64,000 nucleotides of DNA from Notolepis coatsorum. Taxonomy: Eukaryota > Chordata > Actinopteri > Aulopiformes > Paralepididae. The DNA lies in NCBI GenBank assembly GCA_963971535.1, contig CAXASK010002114.1, positions 67,001 through 131,000 on the forward strand, read 5' to 3'. Position 1 is the stretch's first letter; every line of letters begins with the position of its first letter. The position numbers and the translations under genes were made by a program. Shown here one piece after another: positions 12,084 through 25,674 of this stretch. The notes below the pieces were generated by a model. It had not been told where the DNA came from and did no database searches. It was given only the letters and a program-made list of their open reading frames with translations.

Positions 12084-15009
12084 TGTCCTGGGGCACAGGA
12101 AGAACATACTAACTGAACTGTCCTGGAGCACAGGAAGAACATACTGACTGAACTGTCCTGGGACACAGGAAGAACATACTGACTGAACTGTCCTGGGTCA
12201 CAGGAAGAACATACTGACTGAACTGTCCTGGGGCACAGGAAGAACATACTGACTGAACTGTCCTTGAGCACAGGAAGAACATACTGACTGAACTGTCCTG
12301 GGACACAGGAATAACATACTGACTTAACTGTCCTGGGACACAGGAAGAACATACTGACTGAACTGTCCTGGAGCACAGGAACAACATACTGACTGAACTG
12401 TTCTGGGGCACAGGAAGAACATACTGACTGAACTGTCCTGGAGCATTGGAAGAACATACTGACTGAACTGTCCTGCGACACAGGAAGAACATACTGACTG
12501 AACTGTCCTGAGACACAGGAAGAACATACTCACTGAACTGTCCTGGGGCACAGGAAGAACACACTGACTGAACTGTCCTGGAGCACGGGGAGAACATACT
12601 GACTGAACTGTCCTGTAGCACATGAAGAACATACTGACTGAACTGTCCTGGGGCACAGGAAGAACATACTGACTGAACTGTCCTGGGTCACAGGAAGAAC
12701 ATACTGACTGAACTGTCCTGGGGCACAGGAAGAACATACTAACTGAACTGTCCTGGAGCACAGGAATAACATACTGACTGAACTGTCCTGGGACACAGGA
12801 AGAACATACTGACTGAACTGTCCTGGGACACAGGAAGAACATACTGACTGAACTGTCCTGGAGCACAGGAAGAACATACTGACTGAACTGTCCTGGGGCA
12901 CAGGAAGAACATACTGACTGAACTGTCCTGGGTCACAGGAAGAACATACTGACTGAACTGTCCTGGAGCACATGAAGAACATACTGACTGAACTGTCCTG
13001 GAGCACATGAATAACATACTGACTGAACTGTCCTGGAGCACATGAATAACATACTGACTGAACTGTCCTGGGGCACAGGAAGAACATACTGACTGAACTG
13101 TCCTGGAGCACATGAATAACATACTGACTGAAGTGTCCTGGGGCACAGGAAGAACATACTGACTGAACTGTCCTGGGTCACAGGAAGAACATACTGACTG
13201 AACTGTCCTGGGTCACAGGAAGAACATACTGACTGAACTGTCCTGGGGCACAGGAAGAACATACTGACTGAACTGTCCTTGAGCACAGGAAGAACATACT
13301 GACTGAACTGTCCTGGGACACAGGAATAACATACTGACTTAACTGTCCTGGGACACAGGAAGAACATACTGACTGAACTGTCCTGGAGCACAGGAACAAC
13401 ATACTGACTGAACTGTTCTGGGGCACAGGAAGAACATACTGACTGAACTGTCCTGGAGCATTGGAAGAACATACTGACTGAACTGTCCTGCGACACAGGA
13501 AGAACATACTGACTGAACTGTCCTGAGACACAGGAAGAACATACTCACTGAACTGTCCTGGGGCACAGGAAGAACACACTGACTGAACTGTCCTGGAGCA
13601 CCGGGAGAACATACTGACTGAACTGTCCTGTAGCACATGAAGAACATACTGACTGAACTGTCCTGGGGCACAGGAAGAACATACTGACTGAACTGTCCTG
13701 GGTCACAGGAAGAACATACTGACTGAACTGTCCTGGGGCACAGGAAGAACATACTAACTGAACTGTCCTGGAGCACAGGAAGAACATACTGACTGAACTG
13801 TCCTGGGACACAGGAAGAACATACTGACTGAACTGTCCTGGGACACAGGAAGAACATACTGACTGAACTGTCCTGGAGCACAGGAAGAACATACTGACTG
13901 AACTGTCCTGGGGCACAGGAAGAACATACTGACTGAACTGTCCTGGAGCACAGGGAGAACATACTGACTGAACTGTCCTGGGGCACAGGAAGAACATACT
14001 GACTGAACTGTCCTGGAGCACAGGAAGAACATACTGACTGAACTGTCCTGGGACACAGGAAGAACATACTGACTGAACTGTCCTGGGACACAGGAAGAAC
14101 ATACTGACTGAACTGTCCTGGAGCACAGGAAGAACATACTGACTGAACTGTCCTGGGGCACAGGAAGAACATACTGACTGAACTGTCCTGGAGCACAGGA
14201 AGAACATACTGACTGAACTGTCCTGGAGCATAGGAAGAACATACTGACTGAACTGTCCTGAGACACAGGAAGAACATACTGACTGAACTGTCCTGAGACA
14301 CAGGAAGAACATACTGACTGAACTGTCCTGGGGCACAGGAAGAACACACTGACTGAACTGTCCTGGAGCACAGGAAGAACATACTGACTGAACTGTCCTG
14401 GGGCGCAGGAAGAACATACTGACTGAACTGTCCTGAGACAAAGGAAGAACATACTGACTGAACTGTCCTGGAGCACAGGGAGAACATACTGACTGAACTG
14501 TCCTGGAGCACATGAAGAACATACTGACTGAACTGTCCTGGGGCACAGGAAGAACATATTGACTGAACTGTCCTGGGTCACAGGAAGAACATACTGACTG
14601 AACTGTCCTGGGGCACAGGAGGAACATACTGACTGAACTGTCCTGAGGCACAGGAAGAACATACTGACTGAACTGTCCTGGGACACAGGAAGAACATACT
14701 GACTGAACTGTCCTGGGACACAGGAAGAACATACTGACTGAACTGTCCTGGAGCACAGGAAGAACATACTGACTGAACTGTCCTGGGACACAGGAAGAAC
14801 ATACTGACTGAACTGTCCTGGGTCACAGGAAGAACATACTGACTGAACTGCCCTGGGGCACAGGAGGAACATACTGACTGAACTGTCCTGAGGCACAGGA
14901 AGAACATACTGACTGAACTGTCCTGGGACACAGGAAGAACATACTGACTGAACTGTCCTGGGGCACAGGAAGAACATACTGACTGAACTGTCCTGGAGCA
15001 CAGGAAGAA
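12084..15009 (+). repeat. 2.9-kb block, second copy of 8,870-11,725
   Basis: The monomer order is the same as 8,870-11,725 with two extra monomers near 12,890-12,955. It runs on into the longer block that recurs 13,035 bp downstream, so this copy, not the left one, was the donor or recipient in that later event. CACCGGG at about 13,601 replaces CACGGGG of the left copy and is shared with 26,636. Confidence 0.85.
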
Positions 15010-18000
15010 CATACTGACTGAACTGTCCTGGAGCATAGGAAGAACATACTGACTGGACTGTCCTGAGACACAGGAAGAACATACTGACTGAACTGTCCTG
15101 AGACATAGGAAGAACATACTGACTGAACTGTCCTGGGGCACAGGAAGAACATACTGACTGAACTGTCCTGGGGCACAGGAGGAACATACTGACTGAACTG
15201 TCCTGAGGCAAAGGAAGAACATACTGACTGAACTGTCCTGGGGCACAGGAAGAACATACTGACTGAACTGTCCTCAGGAAGAACATACTGACTGAACTGT
15301 CCTGGAGTACAGGGAGAACATACTGACTGAACTGTCCTGTAGCACATGAAGAACATACTGACTGAACTGTCCTGGGGCACAGGAAGAACATACTGACTGA
15401 ACTGTCCTGGGTCACGGGAAGAACATACTGACTGAACTGTCCTGGGGCACAGGAAGAACATACTGACTGAACTGTCCTGGAGCACAGGAAGAACATACTG
15501 ACTGAACTGTCCTGGGACACAGGAAGAACATACTGACTGAACTGTCCTGGAGCACAGAAAGAACATACTGACTGAACTGTCCTGAGACACAGGAAGAACA
15601 TACTGACTGAACTGTCCTGGGACACAGGAAGAACATACTGACTGAACTGTCCTGGAGAACAGGAAGAACATACTGACTGAACTGTCCTGGGGCACAGGAA
15701 TAACATACTGACTGAACTGTCCTGGAGCACAGGAAGAACATACTGACTGAACTGTCCTGGAGCATAGGAAGAATATACTGACTGAACTGTCCTGAGACAC
15801 AGGAAGAACATACTGACTGAACTGTCCTGAGACACAGGAAGAACATACTGACTGAACTGTCCTGGGGCACAGGAAGAACACACTGACTGAACTGTCCTGG
15901 AGCACAGGAAGAACATACTGACTGAACTGTCCTGGGGCACAGGAAGAACATACTGACTGAACTGTCCTGGGGCACAGGAGGAACATACTGACTGAACTGT
16001 CCTGAGGCACAGGAAGAACATACTGACTGAACTGTCCTGGGACACAGGAAGAACATACTGACTGAACTGTCCTGGGACACAGGAAGAACATACTGACTGA
16101 ACTGTCCTGGAGCACAGGAAGAACATACTGACTGAACTGTCCTGGGACACAGGAAGAACATACTGACTGAACTGTCCTGGGTCACAGGAAGAACATACTG
16201 ACTGAACTGTCCTGGGGCACAGGAGGAACTTACTGACTGAACTGTCCTGAGGCACAGGAAGAACATACTGACTGAACTGTCCTGGGACACATGAAGAACA
16301 TACTGACTGAACTGTCCTGGAGCACATGAATAACATACTGACTGAACTGTCCTGGAGCACATGAATAACATACTGACTGAACTGTCCTGGGGCACAGGAA
16401 GAACATACTGACTGAACTGTCCTGGAGCACATGAATAACATACTGACTGAACTGTCCTGGGGCACAGGAAGAACATACTGACTGAACTGTCCTGGGTCAC
16501 AGGAAGAACATACTGACTGAACTGTCCTCGGTCACAGGAAGAACATACTGACTGAACTGTCCTGGGGCACAGGAAGAACATACTGACTGAACTGTCCTTG
16601 AGCACAAGAAGAACATACTGACTGAACTGTCCTGGGACACAGGAATAACATACTGACTGAACTGTCCTGGGACACAGGAAGAACATACTGACTGAACTGT
16701 CCTGGAGCACAGGAACAACATACTGACTGAACTGTTCTGGGGCACAGGAAGAACATACTGACTGAACTGTCCTGGAGCACAGGAAGAACATACTGACTGA
16801 ACTGTCCTGGAGCATTGGAAGAACATACTGACTGAACTGTCCTGAGACACAGGAAGAACATACTGACTGAACTGTCCTGAGACACAGGAAGAACATACTC
16901 ACTGAACTGTCCTGGGGCACAGGAAGAACACACTGACTGAACTGTCCTGGAGCACAGGAAGAACATACTGACTGAACTGTCCTGGGGCACAGGAAGAACA
17001 TACTGACTGAACTGTCCTGGGGCACAGGAGGAACACATACTGACTGAACTGTCCTGAGGCAAAGGAAGAACATACTGACTGAACTGTCCTGGAGCACAGG
17101 GAGAACATACTGACTGAACTGTCCTGTAGCACATGAAGAACATACTGACTGAACTGTCCTGGGGCACAGGAAGAACATACTGACTGAACTGTCCTGGGTC
17201 ACAGGAAGAACATACTGACTGAACTGTCCTGGGGCACAGGAAGAACATACTGACTGAACTGTCCTGGAGCCAAGGAAGAACATACTGACTGAACTGTCCT
17301 GGGACACAGGAAGAACATACTGACTGAACTGTCCTGGGACACAGGAAGAACATACTGACTGAACTGTCCTGGAGCACAGGAAGAACATACTGACTGAACT
17401 GTCCTGGGGCACAGGAAGAACATACTGACTGAACTGTCCTGGAGCACAGGGAGAACATACTGACTGATCTGTCCTGGAGCACATGAAGAACATACTGACT
17501 GAACTGTCCTGGGGCACAGGAAGAACATATTGACTGAACTGTCCTGGGTCACAGGAAGAACATACTGACTGAACTGTCCTGGAGCACAGGAAGAACATAT
17601 TGACTGAACTGTCCTGGGTCACAGGAAGAACATACTGACTGAACTGTCCTGGAGCACAGGAAGAACATACTGACTGAACTGTCCTGGGGCACAGGAAGAA
17701 CATACTGACTGAACTGTCCTGGGGCACAGGAAGAACATACTGACTGAACTGTCCTGGAGCACAGGAACAACATACTGACTGAACTGTCCTGGGGCACAGG
17801 AGGAACATACTGACTGAACTGTCCTGAGGCAAAGGAAGAACATACTGACTGAACTGTCCTGGAGCACAGGGAGAACATACTGACTGAACTGTCCTGTAGC
17901 ACATGAAGAACATACTTACTGAACTGTCCTGGGGCACAGGAGGAACATACTGACTGAACTGTCCTGAGACACAGGAAGAACATACTGACTGAACTGTCCT

Positions 18001-19130
18001 GGGGCACAGGAAGAACATACTGACTGAACTGTCCTGGGGCACAGGAGGAACACACTGACTGAACTGTCCTGAGGCAAAGGAAGAACATACTGACTGAACT
18101 GTCCTGGAGCACAGGGAGAACATACTGACTGAACTGTCCTGGAGCACATGAAGAACATACTGACTGAACTGTCCTGGGGCACAGGAAGAACATATTGACT
18201 GAACTGTCCTGGGTCACAGGAAGAACATACTGACTGAACTGTCCTGGGGCACAGGAGGAACATACTGACTGAACTGTCCTGAGGCACAGGAAGAACATAC
18301 TGACTGAACTGTCCTGGGACACAGGAAGAACATACTGACTGAACTGTCCTGGAGCACAGGAAGAACATACTGACTGAACTGTCCTGGGACACAGGAAGAA
18401 CATACTGACTGAACTGTCCTGGGTCACAGGAAGAACATACTGACTGAACTGTCCTGGGGCACAGGAGGAACATACTGACTGAACTGTCCTGAGGCACAGG
18501 AAGAACATACTGACTGAACTGTCCTGGGACACAGGAAGAACATACTGACTGAACTGTCCTGGGGCACAGGAAGAACATACTGACTGAACTGTCCTGGAGC
18601 ACAGGAAGAACATACTGACTGAACTGTCCTGGAGCATAGGAAGAACATACTGACTGGACTGTCCTGAGACACAGGAAGAACATACTGACTGAACTGTCCT
18701 GAGACACAGGAAGAACATACTCACTGAACTGTCCTGGGGCACAGGAAGAACATACTGACTGAACTGTCCTGGGGCACACGAGGAACATACTGACTGAACT
18801 GTCCTGGAGCACAGGAAGAACATACTGACTGAACTGTCCTGAGGCAAAGGAAGAACATACTGACTGAACTGTCCTGGGGCACAGAAAGAACATACTGACT
18901 GAACTGTCCTCAGGAAGAACATACTGACTGAACTGTCCTGGAGCACAGGGATAACATACTGACTGAACTGTCCTGTAGCACATGAAGAACATACTGACTG
19001 AACTGTCCTGGTGCACAGGAAGAACATACTGACTGAACTGGCCTGGGTCACAGGAAGAACATACTGACTGAACTGTCCTGGGGCACAGGAAGAACATACT
19101 GACTGAACTGTCCTGGAGCACAGGAAGAAC
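12640..19130 (+). repeat. 6.5-kb block, first copy (offset 13,035)
   Basis: This block matches 25,675-32,165 at a constant offset of 13,035 bp. The 29-bp monomers at 15,255 and 18,891 align with 28,290 and 31,926, the 37-bp monomer at 16,999 with 30,034, GGGGCGCAGG at 14,405 with 27,440, and AACTGGCCTG at 19,041 with 32,076. The left boundary is where GTAGCACATG faces GATCACAGGG. The right boundary is where GGAGCACAGG is followed by different monomers (about 19,130 against 32,165). Scattered single-base differences exist, for example GATCTGTCC at about 17,467 only here. Confidence 0.92.
16999..17035 (+). repeat. 37-bp long monomer (first of five)
   Basis: This monomer ends GGAGGAACA before the next CATACT, so two bases (CA) are added at the monomer junction. 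The same form is at 25,208-25,244, 30,034-30,070, 47,471-47,507 and 51,947-51,983, always followed by a GAGGCAAAGG monomer. The distance from 16,999 to 30,034 is 13,035, and from 25,208 to 47,471 it is 22,263. These match the two long-range duplications, so this is a single-origin marker. Confidence 0.95.
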
Positions 19131-22100
19131 ATACTGACTGAACTGTCCTGGAGCACAGGAAGAACATACTGACTGAACTGTCCTGGAGCATAGGAAGAAC
19201 ATACTGACTGAACTGTCCTGAGACACAGGAAGAACATACTGACTGAACTGTCCTGAGACACAGGAAGAACATACTGACTGAACTGTCCTGGGGCACAGGA
19301 AGAACACACTGACTGAACTGTCCTGGAGCACAGGAAGAACATACTGACTGAACTGTCCTGGGGCACAGGAAGAACATACTGACTGAACTGTCCTGGGGCA
19401 CAGGAGGAACATACTGACTGAACTGTCCTGAGGCACAGGAAGAACATACTGACTGAACTGTCCTGGGACACAGGAAGAACATACTGACTGAACTGTCCTG
19501 GGACACAGGAAGAACATACTGACTGAACTGTCCTGGAGCACAGGAAGAACATACTGACTGAACTGTCCTGGGACACAGGAAGAACATACTGACTGAACTG
19601 TCCTGGGTCACAGGAAGAACATACTGACTGAACTGTCCTGGGGCACAGGAGGAACATACTGACTGAACTGTCCTGAGGCACAGGAAGAACATACTGACTG
19701 AACTGTCCTGGGACACAGGAAGAACATACTGACTGAACTGTCCTGGAGCACATGAATAACATACTGACTGAACTGTCCTGGAGCACATGAATAACATACT
19801 GACTGAACTGTCCTGGGGCACAGGAAGAACATACTGACTGAACTGTCCTGGAGCACATGAATAACATACTGACTGAACTGTCCTGGGGCACAGGAAGAAC
19901 ATACTGACTGAACTGTCCTGGGTCACAGGAAGAACATACTGACTGAACTGTCCTTGGTCACAGGAAGAACATACTGACTGAACTGTCCTGGGGCACAGGA
20001 AGAACATACTGACTGAACTGTCCTTGAGCACAGGAAGAACATACTGACTGAACTGTCCTGGGACACAGGAATAACATACTGACTGAACTGTCCTGGGACA
20101 CAGGAAGAACATACTGACTGAACTGTCCTGGAGCACAGGAACAACATACTGACTGAACTGTTCTGGGGCACAGGAAGAACATACTGACTGAACTGTCCTG
20201 GAGCACAGGAAGAACATACTGACTGAACTGTCCTGGAGCATTGGAAGAACATACTGACTGAACTGTCCTGCGACACAGGAAGAACATACTGACTGAACTG
20301 TCCTGAGACACAGGAAGAACATACTCACTGAACTGTCCTGGGGCACAGGAAGAACACACTGACTGAACTGTCCTGGAGCACAGGGAGAACATACTGACTG
20401 AACTGTCCTGTAGCACATGAAGAACATACTGACTGAACTATCCTGGGGCACAGGAAGAACATACTGACTGAACTGTCCCGGGTCACAGGAAGAACATACT
20501 GACTGAACTGTCCTGGAGCACATGAAGAACATACTGACTGAACTGTCCTGGAGCACATGAATAACATACTGACTGAACTGTCCTGGAGCACATGAATAAC
20601 ATACTGACTGAACTGTCCTGGGGCACAGGAAGAACATACTGACTGAACTGTCCTGGAGCACATGAATAACATACTGACTGAACTGTCCTGGGGCACAGGA
20701 AGAACATACTGACTGAACTGTCCTGGGTCACAGGAAGAACATACTGACTGAACTGTCCTGGGTCACAGGAAGAACATACTGACTGAACTGTCCTGGGGCA
20801 CAGGAAGAACATACTGACTGAACTGTCCTTGAGCACAGGAAGAACATACTGACTGAACTGTCCTGGGACACAGGAATAACATACTGACTGAACTGTCCTG
20901 GGACACAGGAAGAACATACTGACTGAACTGTCCTGGAGCACAGGAACAACATACTGACTGAACTGTTCTGGGGCACAGGAAGAACATACTGACTGAACTG
21001 TCCTGGAGCACAGGAAGAACATACTGACTGAACTGTCCTGGAGCATTGGAAGAACATACTGACTGAACTGTCCTGCGACACAGGAAGAACATACTGACTG
21101 AACTGTCCTGAGACACAGGAAGAACATACTCACTGAACTGTCCTGGGGCACAGGAAGAACACACTGACTGAACTGTCCTGGAGCACAGGGAGAACATACT
21201 GACTGAACTGTCCTGTAGCACATGAAGAACATACTGACTGAACTGTCCTGGGGCACAGGAAGAACATACTGACTGAACTGTCCTGGGTCACAGGAAGAAC
21301 ATACTGACTGAACTGTCCTGGGGCACAGGAAGAACATACTAACTGAACTGTCCTGGAGCACAGGAAGAACATACTGACTGAACTGTCCTGGGGCACAGGA
21401 AGAACATACTGACTGAACTGTCCTGGGTCACAGGAAGAACATACTGACTGAACTGTCCTGGGGCACAGGAAGAACATACTGACTGAACTGTCCTTGAGCA
21501 CAGGAAGAACATACTGACTGAACTGTCCTGGGACACAGGAATAACATACTGACTGAACTGTCCTGGGACACAGGAAGAACATACTGACTGAACTGTCCTG
21601 GAGCACAGGAACAACATACTGACTGAACTGTTCTGGGGCACAGGAAGAACATACTGACTGAACTGTCCTGGAGCACAGGAAGAACATACTGACTGAACTG
21701 TCCTGGAGCATTGGAAGAACATACTGACTGAACTGTCCTGCGACACAGGAAGAACATACTGACTGAACTGTCCTGAGACACAGGAAGAACATACTCACTG
21801 AACTGTCCTGGGGCACAGGAAGAACACACTGACTGAACTGTCCTGGAGCACAGGGAGAACATACTGACTGAACTGTCCTGTAGCACATGAAGAACATACT
21901 GACTGAACTGTCCTGGGGCACAGGAAGAACATACTGACTGAACTGTCCTGGGTCACAGGAAGAACATACTGACTGAACTGTCCTGGGGCACAGGAAGAAC
22001 ATACTAACTGAACTGTCCTGGAGCACAGGAAGAACATACTGACTGAACTGTCCTGGGGCGCAGGAAGAACATACTGACTGAACTGTCCTGAGACAAAGGA

Positions 22101-22559
22101 AGAACATACTGACTGAACTGTCCTGGAGCACAGGGAGAACATACTGACTGAACTGTCCTGGAGCACATGAAGAACATACTGACTGAACTGTCCTGGGGCA
22201 CAGGAAGAACATATTGACTGAACTGTCCTGGGTCACAGGAAGAACATACTGACTGAACTGTCCTGGGGCACAGGAGGAACATACTGACTGAACTGTCCTG
22301 AGGCACAGGAAGAACATACTGACTGAACTGTCCTGGGACACAGGAAGAACATACTGACTGAACTGTCCTGGGACACAGGAAGAACATACTGACTGAACTG
22401 TCCTGGAGCACAGGAAGAACATACTGACTGAACTGTCCTGGGACACAGGAAGAACATACTGACTGAACTGTCCTGGGTCACAGGAAGAACATACTGACTG
22501 AACTGTCCTGGGGCACAGGAGGAACATACTGACTGAACTGTCCTGAGGCACAGGAAGAA

Positions 22560-23253
22560 CATACTGACTGAACTGTCCTGGGACACAGGAAGAACATACT
22601 GACTGAACTGTCCTGGGGCACAGGAAGAACATACTGACTGAACTGTCCTGGAGCACAGGAAGAACATACTGACTGAACTGTCCTCGAGCATAGGAAGAAC
22701 ATACTGACTGGACTGTCCTGAGACACAGGAAGAACATACTGACTGAACTGTCCTGAGACATAGGAAGAACATACTGACTGAACTGTCCTGGGGCACAGGA
22801 AGAACATACTGACTGAACTGTCCTGGGGCACAGGAGGAACATACTGACTGAACTGTCCTGAGGCAAAGGAAGAACATACTGACTGAACTGTCCTGGGGCA
22901 CAGGAAGAACATACTGACTGAACTGTCCTCAGGAAGAACATACTGACTGAACTGTCCTGGAGTACAGGGATAACATACTGACTGAACTGTCCTGTAGCAC
23001 ATGAAGAACATACTGACTGAACTGTCCTGGGGCACAGGAAGAACATACTGACTTAACTGTCCTGGGTCACAGGAAGAACATACTGACTGAACTGTCCTGG
23101 GGCACAGGAAGAACATACTGACTGAACTGTCCTGGAGCACAGGAAGAACATACTGACTGAACTGTCCTGGGACACAGGAAGAACATACTGACTGAACTGT
23201 CCTGGAGCACAGAAAGAACATACTGACTGAACTGTCCTGAGACACAGGAAGAA
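22560..23253 (+). repeat. 694-bp tandem sub-unit, first copy
   Basis: Twenty monomers (nineteen of 35 bp and one of 29 bp) are repeated immediately at about 23,254-23,947. The short monomers at 22,910 and 23,604 are 694 bp apart, as are the TCCTCGAGCATAGG monomers at about 22,680 and 23,375. This copy carries ACAGGGATAA after the short monomer where the next has ACAGGGAGAA. The same pair is present at about 44,823-46,210, so the tandem duplication is older than the 22-kb-offset duplication. Boundaries are approximate. Confidence 0.85.
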
Positions 23254-23947
23254 CATACTGACTGAACTGTCCTGGGACACAGGAAGAACATACTGACTGA
23301 ACTGTCCTGGGGCACAGGAAGAACATACTGACTGAACTGTCCTGGAGCACAGGAAGAACATACTGACTGAACTGTCCTCGAGCATAGGAAGAACATACTG
23401 ACTGGACTGTCCTGAGACACAGGAAGAACATACTGACTGAACTGTCCTGAGACATAGGAAGAACATACTGACTGAACTGTCCTGGGGCACAGGAAGAACA
23501 TACTGACTGAACTGTCCTGGGGCACAGGAGGAACATACTGACTGAACTGTCCTGAGGCAAAGGAAGAACATACTGACTGAACTGTCCTGGGGCACAGGAA
23601 GAACATACTGACTGAACTGTCCTCAGGAAGAACATACTGACTGAACTGTCCTGGAGTACAGGGAGAACATACTGACTGAACTGTCCTGTAGCACATGAAG
23701 AACATACTGACTGAACTGTCCTGGGGCACAGGAAGAACATACTGACTTAACTGTCCTGGGTCACAGGAAGAACATACTGACTGAACTGTCCTGGGGTACA
23801 GGAAGAACATACTGACTGAACTGTCCTGGAGCACAGGAAGAACATACTGACTGAACTGTCCTGGGACACAGGAAGAACATACTGACTGAACTGTCCTGGA
23901 GCACAGAAAGAACATACTGACTGAACTGTCCTGAGACACAGGAAGAA
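23254..23947 (+). repeat. 694-bp tandem sub-unit, second copy
   Basis: This is the direct continuation of the preceding 694-bp unit with the same order of variants. It carries a private GGGGTACAGG monomer at about 23,793. The GACTTAACTG junction (about 23,050 and 23,745) is shared by both units. Confidence 0.85.
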
Positions 23948-25674
23948 CATACTGACTGAACTGTCCTGGGACACAGGAAGAACATACTGACTGAACTGTC
24001 CTGGAGCACAGGAAGAACATACTGACTGAACTGTCCTGGGGCACAGGAATAACATACTGACTGAACTGTCCTGGAGCACAGGAAGAACATACTGACTGAA
24101 CTGTCCTGGAGCATAGGAAGAATATACTGACTGAACTGTCCTGAGACACAGGAAGAACATACTGACTGAACTGTCCTGAGACACAGGAAGAACATACTGA
24201 CTGAACTGTCCTGGGGCACAGGAAGAACACACTGACTGAACTGTCCTGGAGCACAGGAAGAACATACTGACTGAACTGTCCTGGGGCACAGGAAGAACAT
24301 ACTGACTGAACTGTCCTGGGGCACAGGAGGAACATACTGACTGAACTGTCCTGAGGCACAGGAAGAACATACTGACTGAACTGTCCTGGGACACAGGAAG
24401 AACATACTGACTGAACTGTCCTGGGACACAGGAAGAACATACTGACTGAACTGTCCTGGAGCACAGGAAGAACATACTGACTGAACTGTCCTGGGACACA
24501 GGAAGAACATACTGACTGAACTGTCCTGGGTCACAGGAAGAACATACTGACTGAACTGTCCTGGGGCACAGGAGGAACTTACTGACTGAACTGTCCTGAG
24601 GCACAGGAAGAACATACTGACTGAACTGTCCTGGGACACATGAAGAACATACTGACTGAACTGTCCTGGAGCACATGAATAACATACTGACTGAACTGTC
24701 CTGGAGCACATGAATAACATACTGACTGAACTGTCCTGGGGCACAGGAAGAACATACTGACTGAACTGTCCTGGGGCACAGGAAGAACATACTGACTGAA
24801 CTGTCCTGGGGCACAGGGAGAACATACTGACTGAACTGTCCTGGGACACAGGAATAACATACTGACTGAACTGTCCTGGGACACTGGAAGAACATACTGA
24901 CTGAACTGTCCTGGAGCACAGGAACAACATACTGACTGAACTGTTCTGGGGCACAGGAAGAACATACTGACTGAACTGTCCTGGAGCACAGGAAGAACAT
25001 ACTGACTGAACTGTCCTGGAGCATTGGAAGAACATACTGACTGAACTGTCCTGAGACACAGGAAGAACATACTGACTGAACTGTCCTGAGACACAGGAAG
25101 AACATACTCACTGAACTGTCCTGGGGCACAGGAAGAACACACTGACTGAACTGTCCTGGAGCACAGGAAGAACATACTGACTGAACTGTCCTGGGGCACA
25201 GGAAGAACATACTGACTGAACTGTCCTGGGGCACAGGAGGAACACATACTGACTGAACTGTCCTGAGGCAAAGGAAGAACATACTGACTGAACTGTCCTG
25301 GAGCACAGGGAGAACATACTGACTGAACTGTCCTGTAGCACATGAAGAACATACTGACTGAACTGTCCTGGGGCACAGGAAGAACATACTGACTGAACTG
25401 TCCTGGGTCACAGGAAGAACATACTGACTGAACTGTCCTGGGGCACAGGAAGAACATACTGACTGAACTGTCCTGGAGCCAAGGAAGAACATACTGACTG
25501 AACTGTCCTGGGACACAGGAAGAACATACTGACTGAACTGTCCTGGGACACAGGAAGAACATACTGACTGAACTGTCCTGGAGCACAGGAAGAACATACT
25601 GACTGAACTGTCCTGGGGCACAGGAAGAACATACTGACTGAACTGTCCTGGATCACAGGGAGAACATACTGACT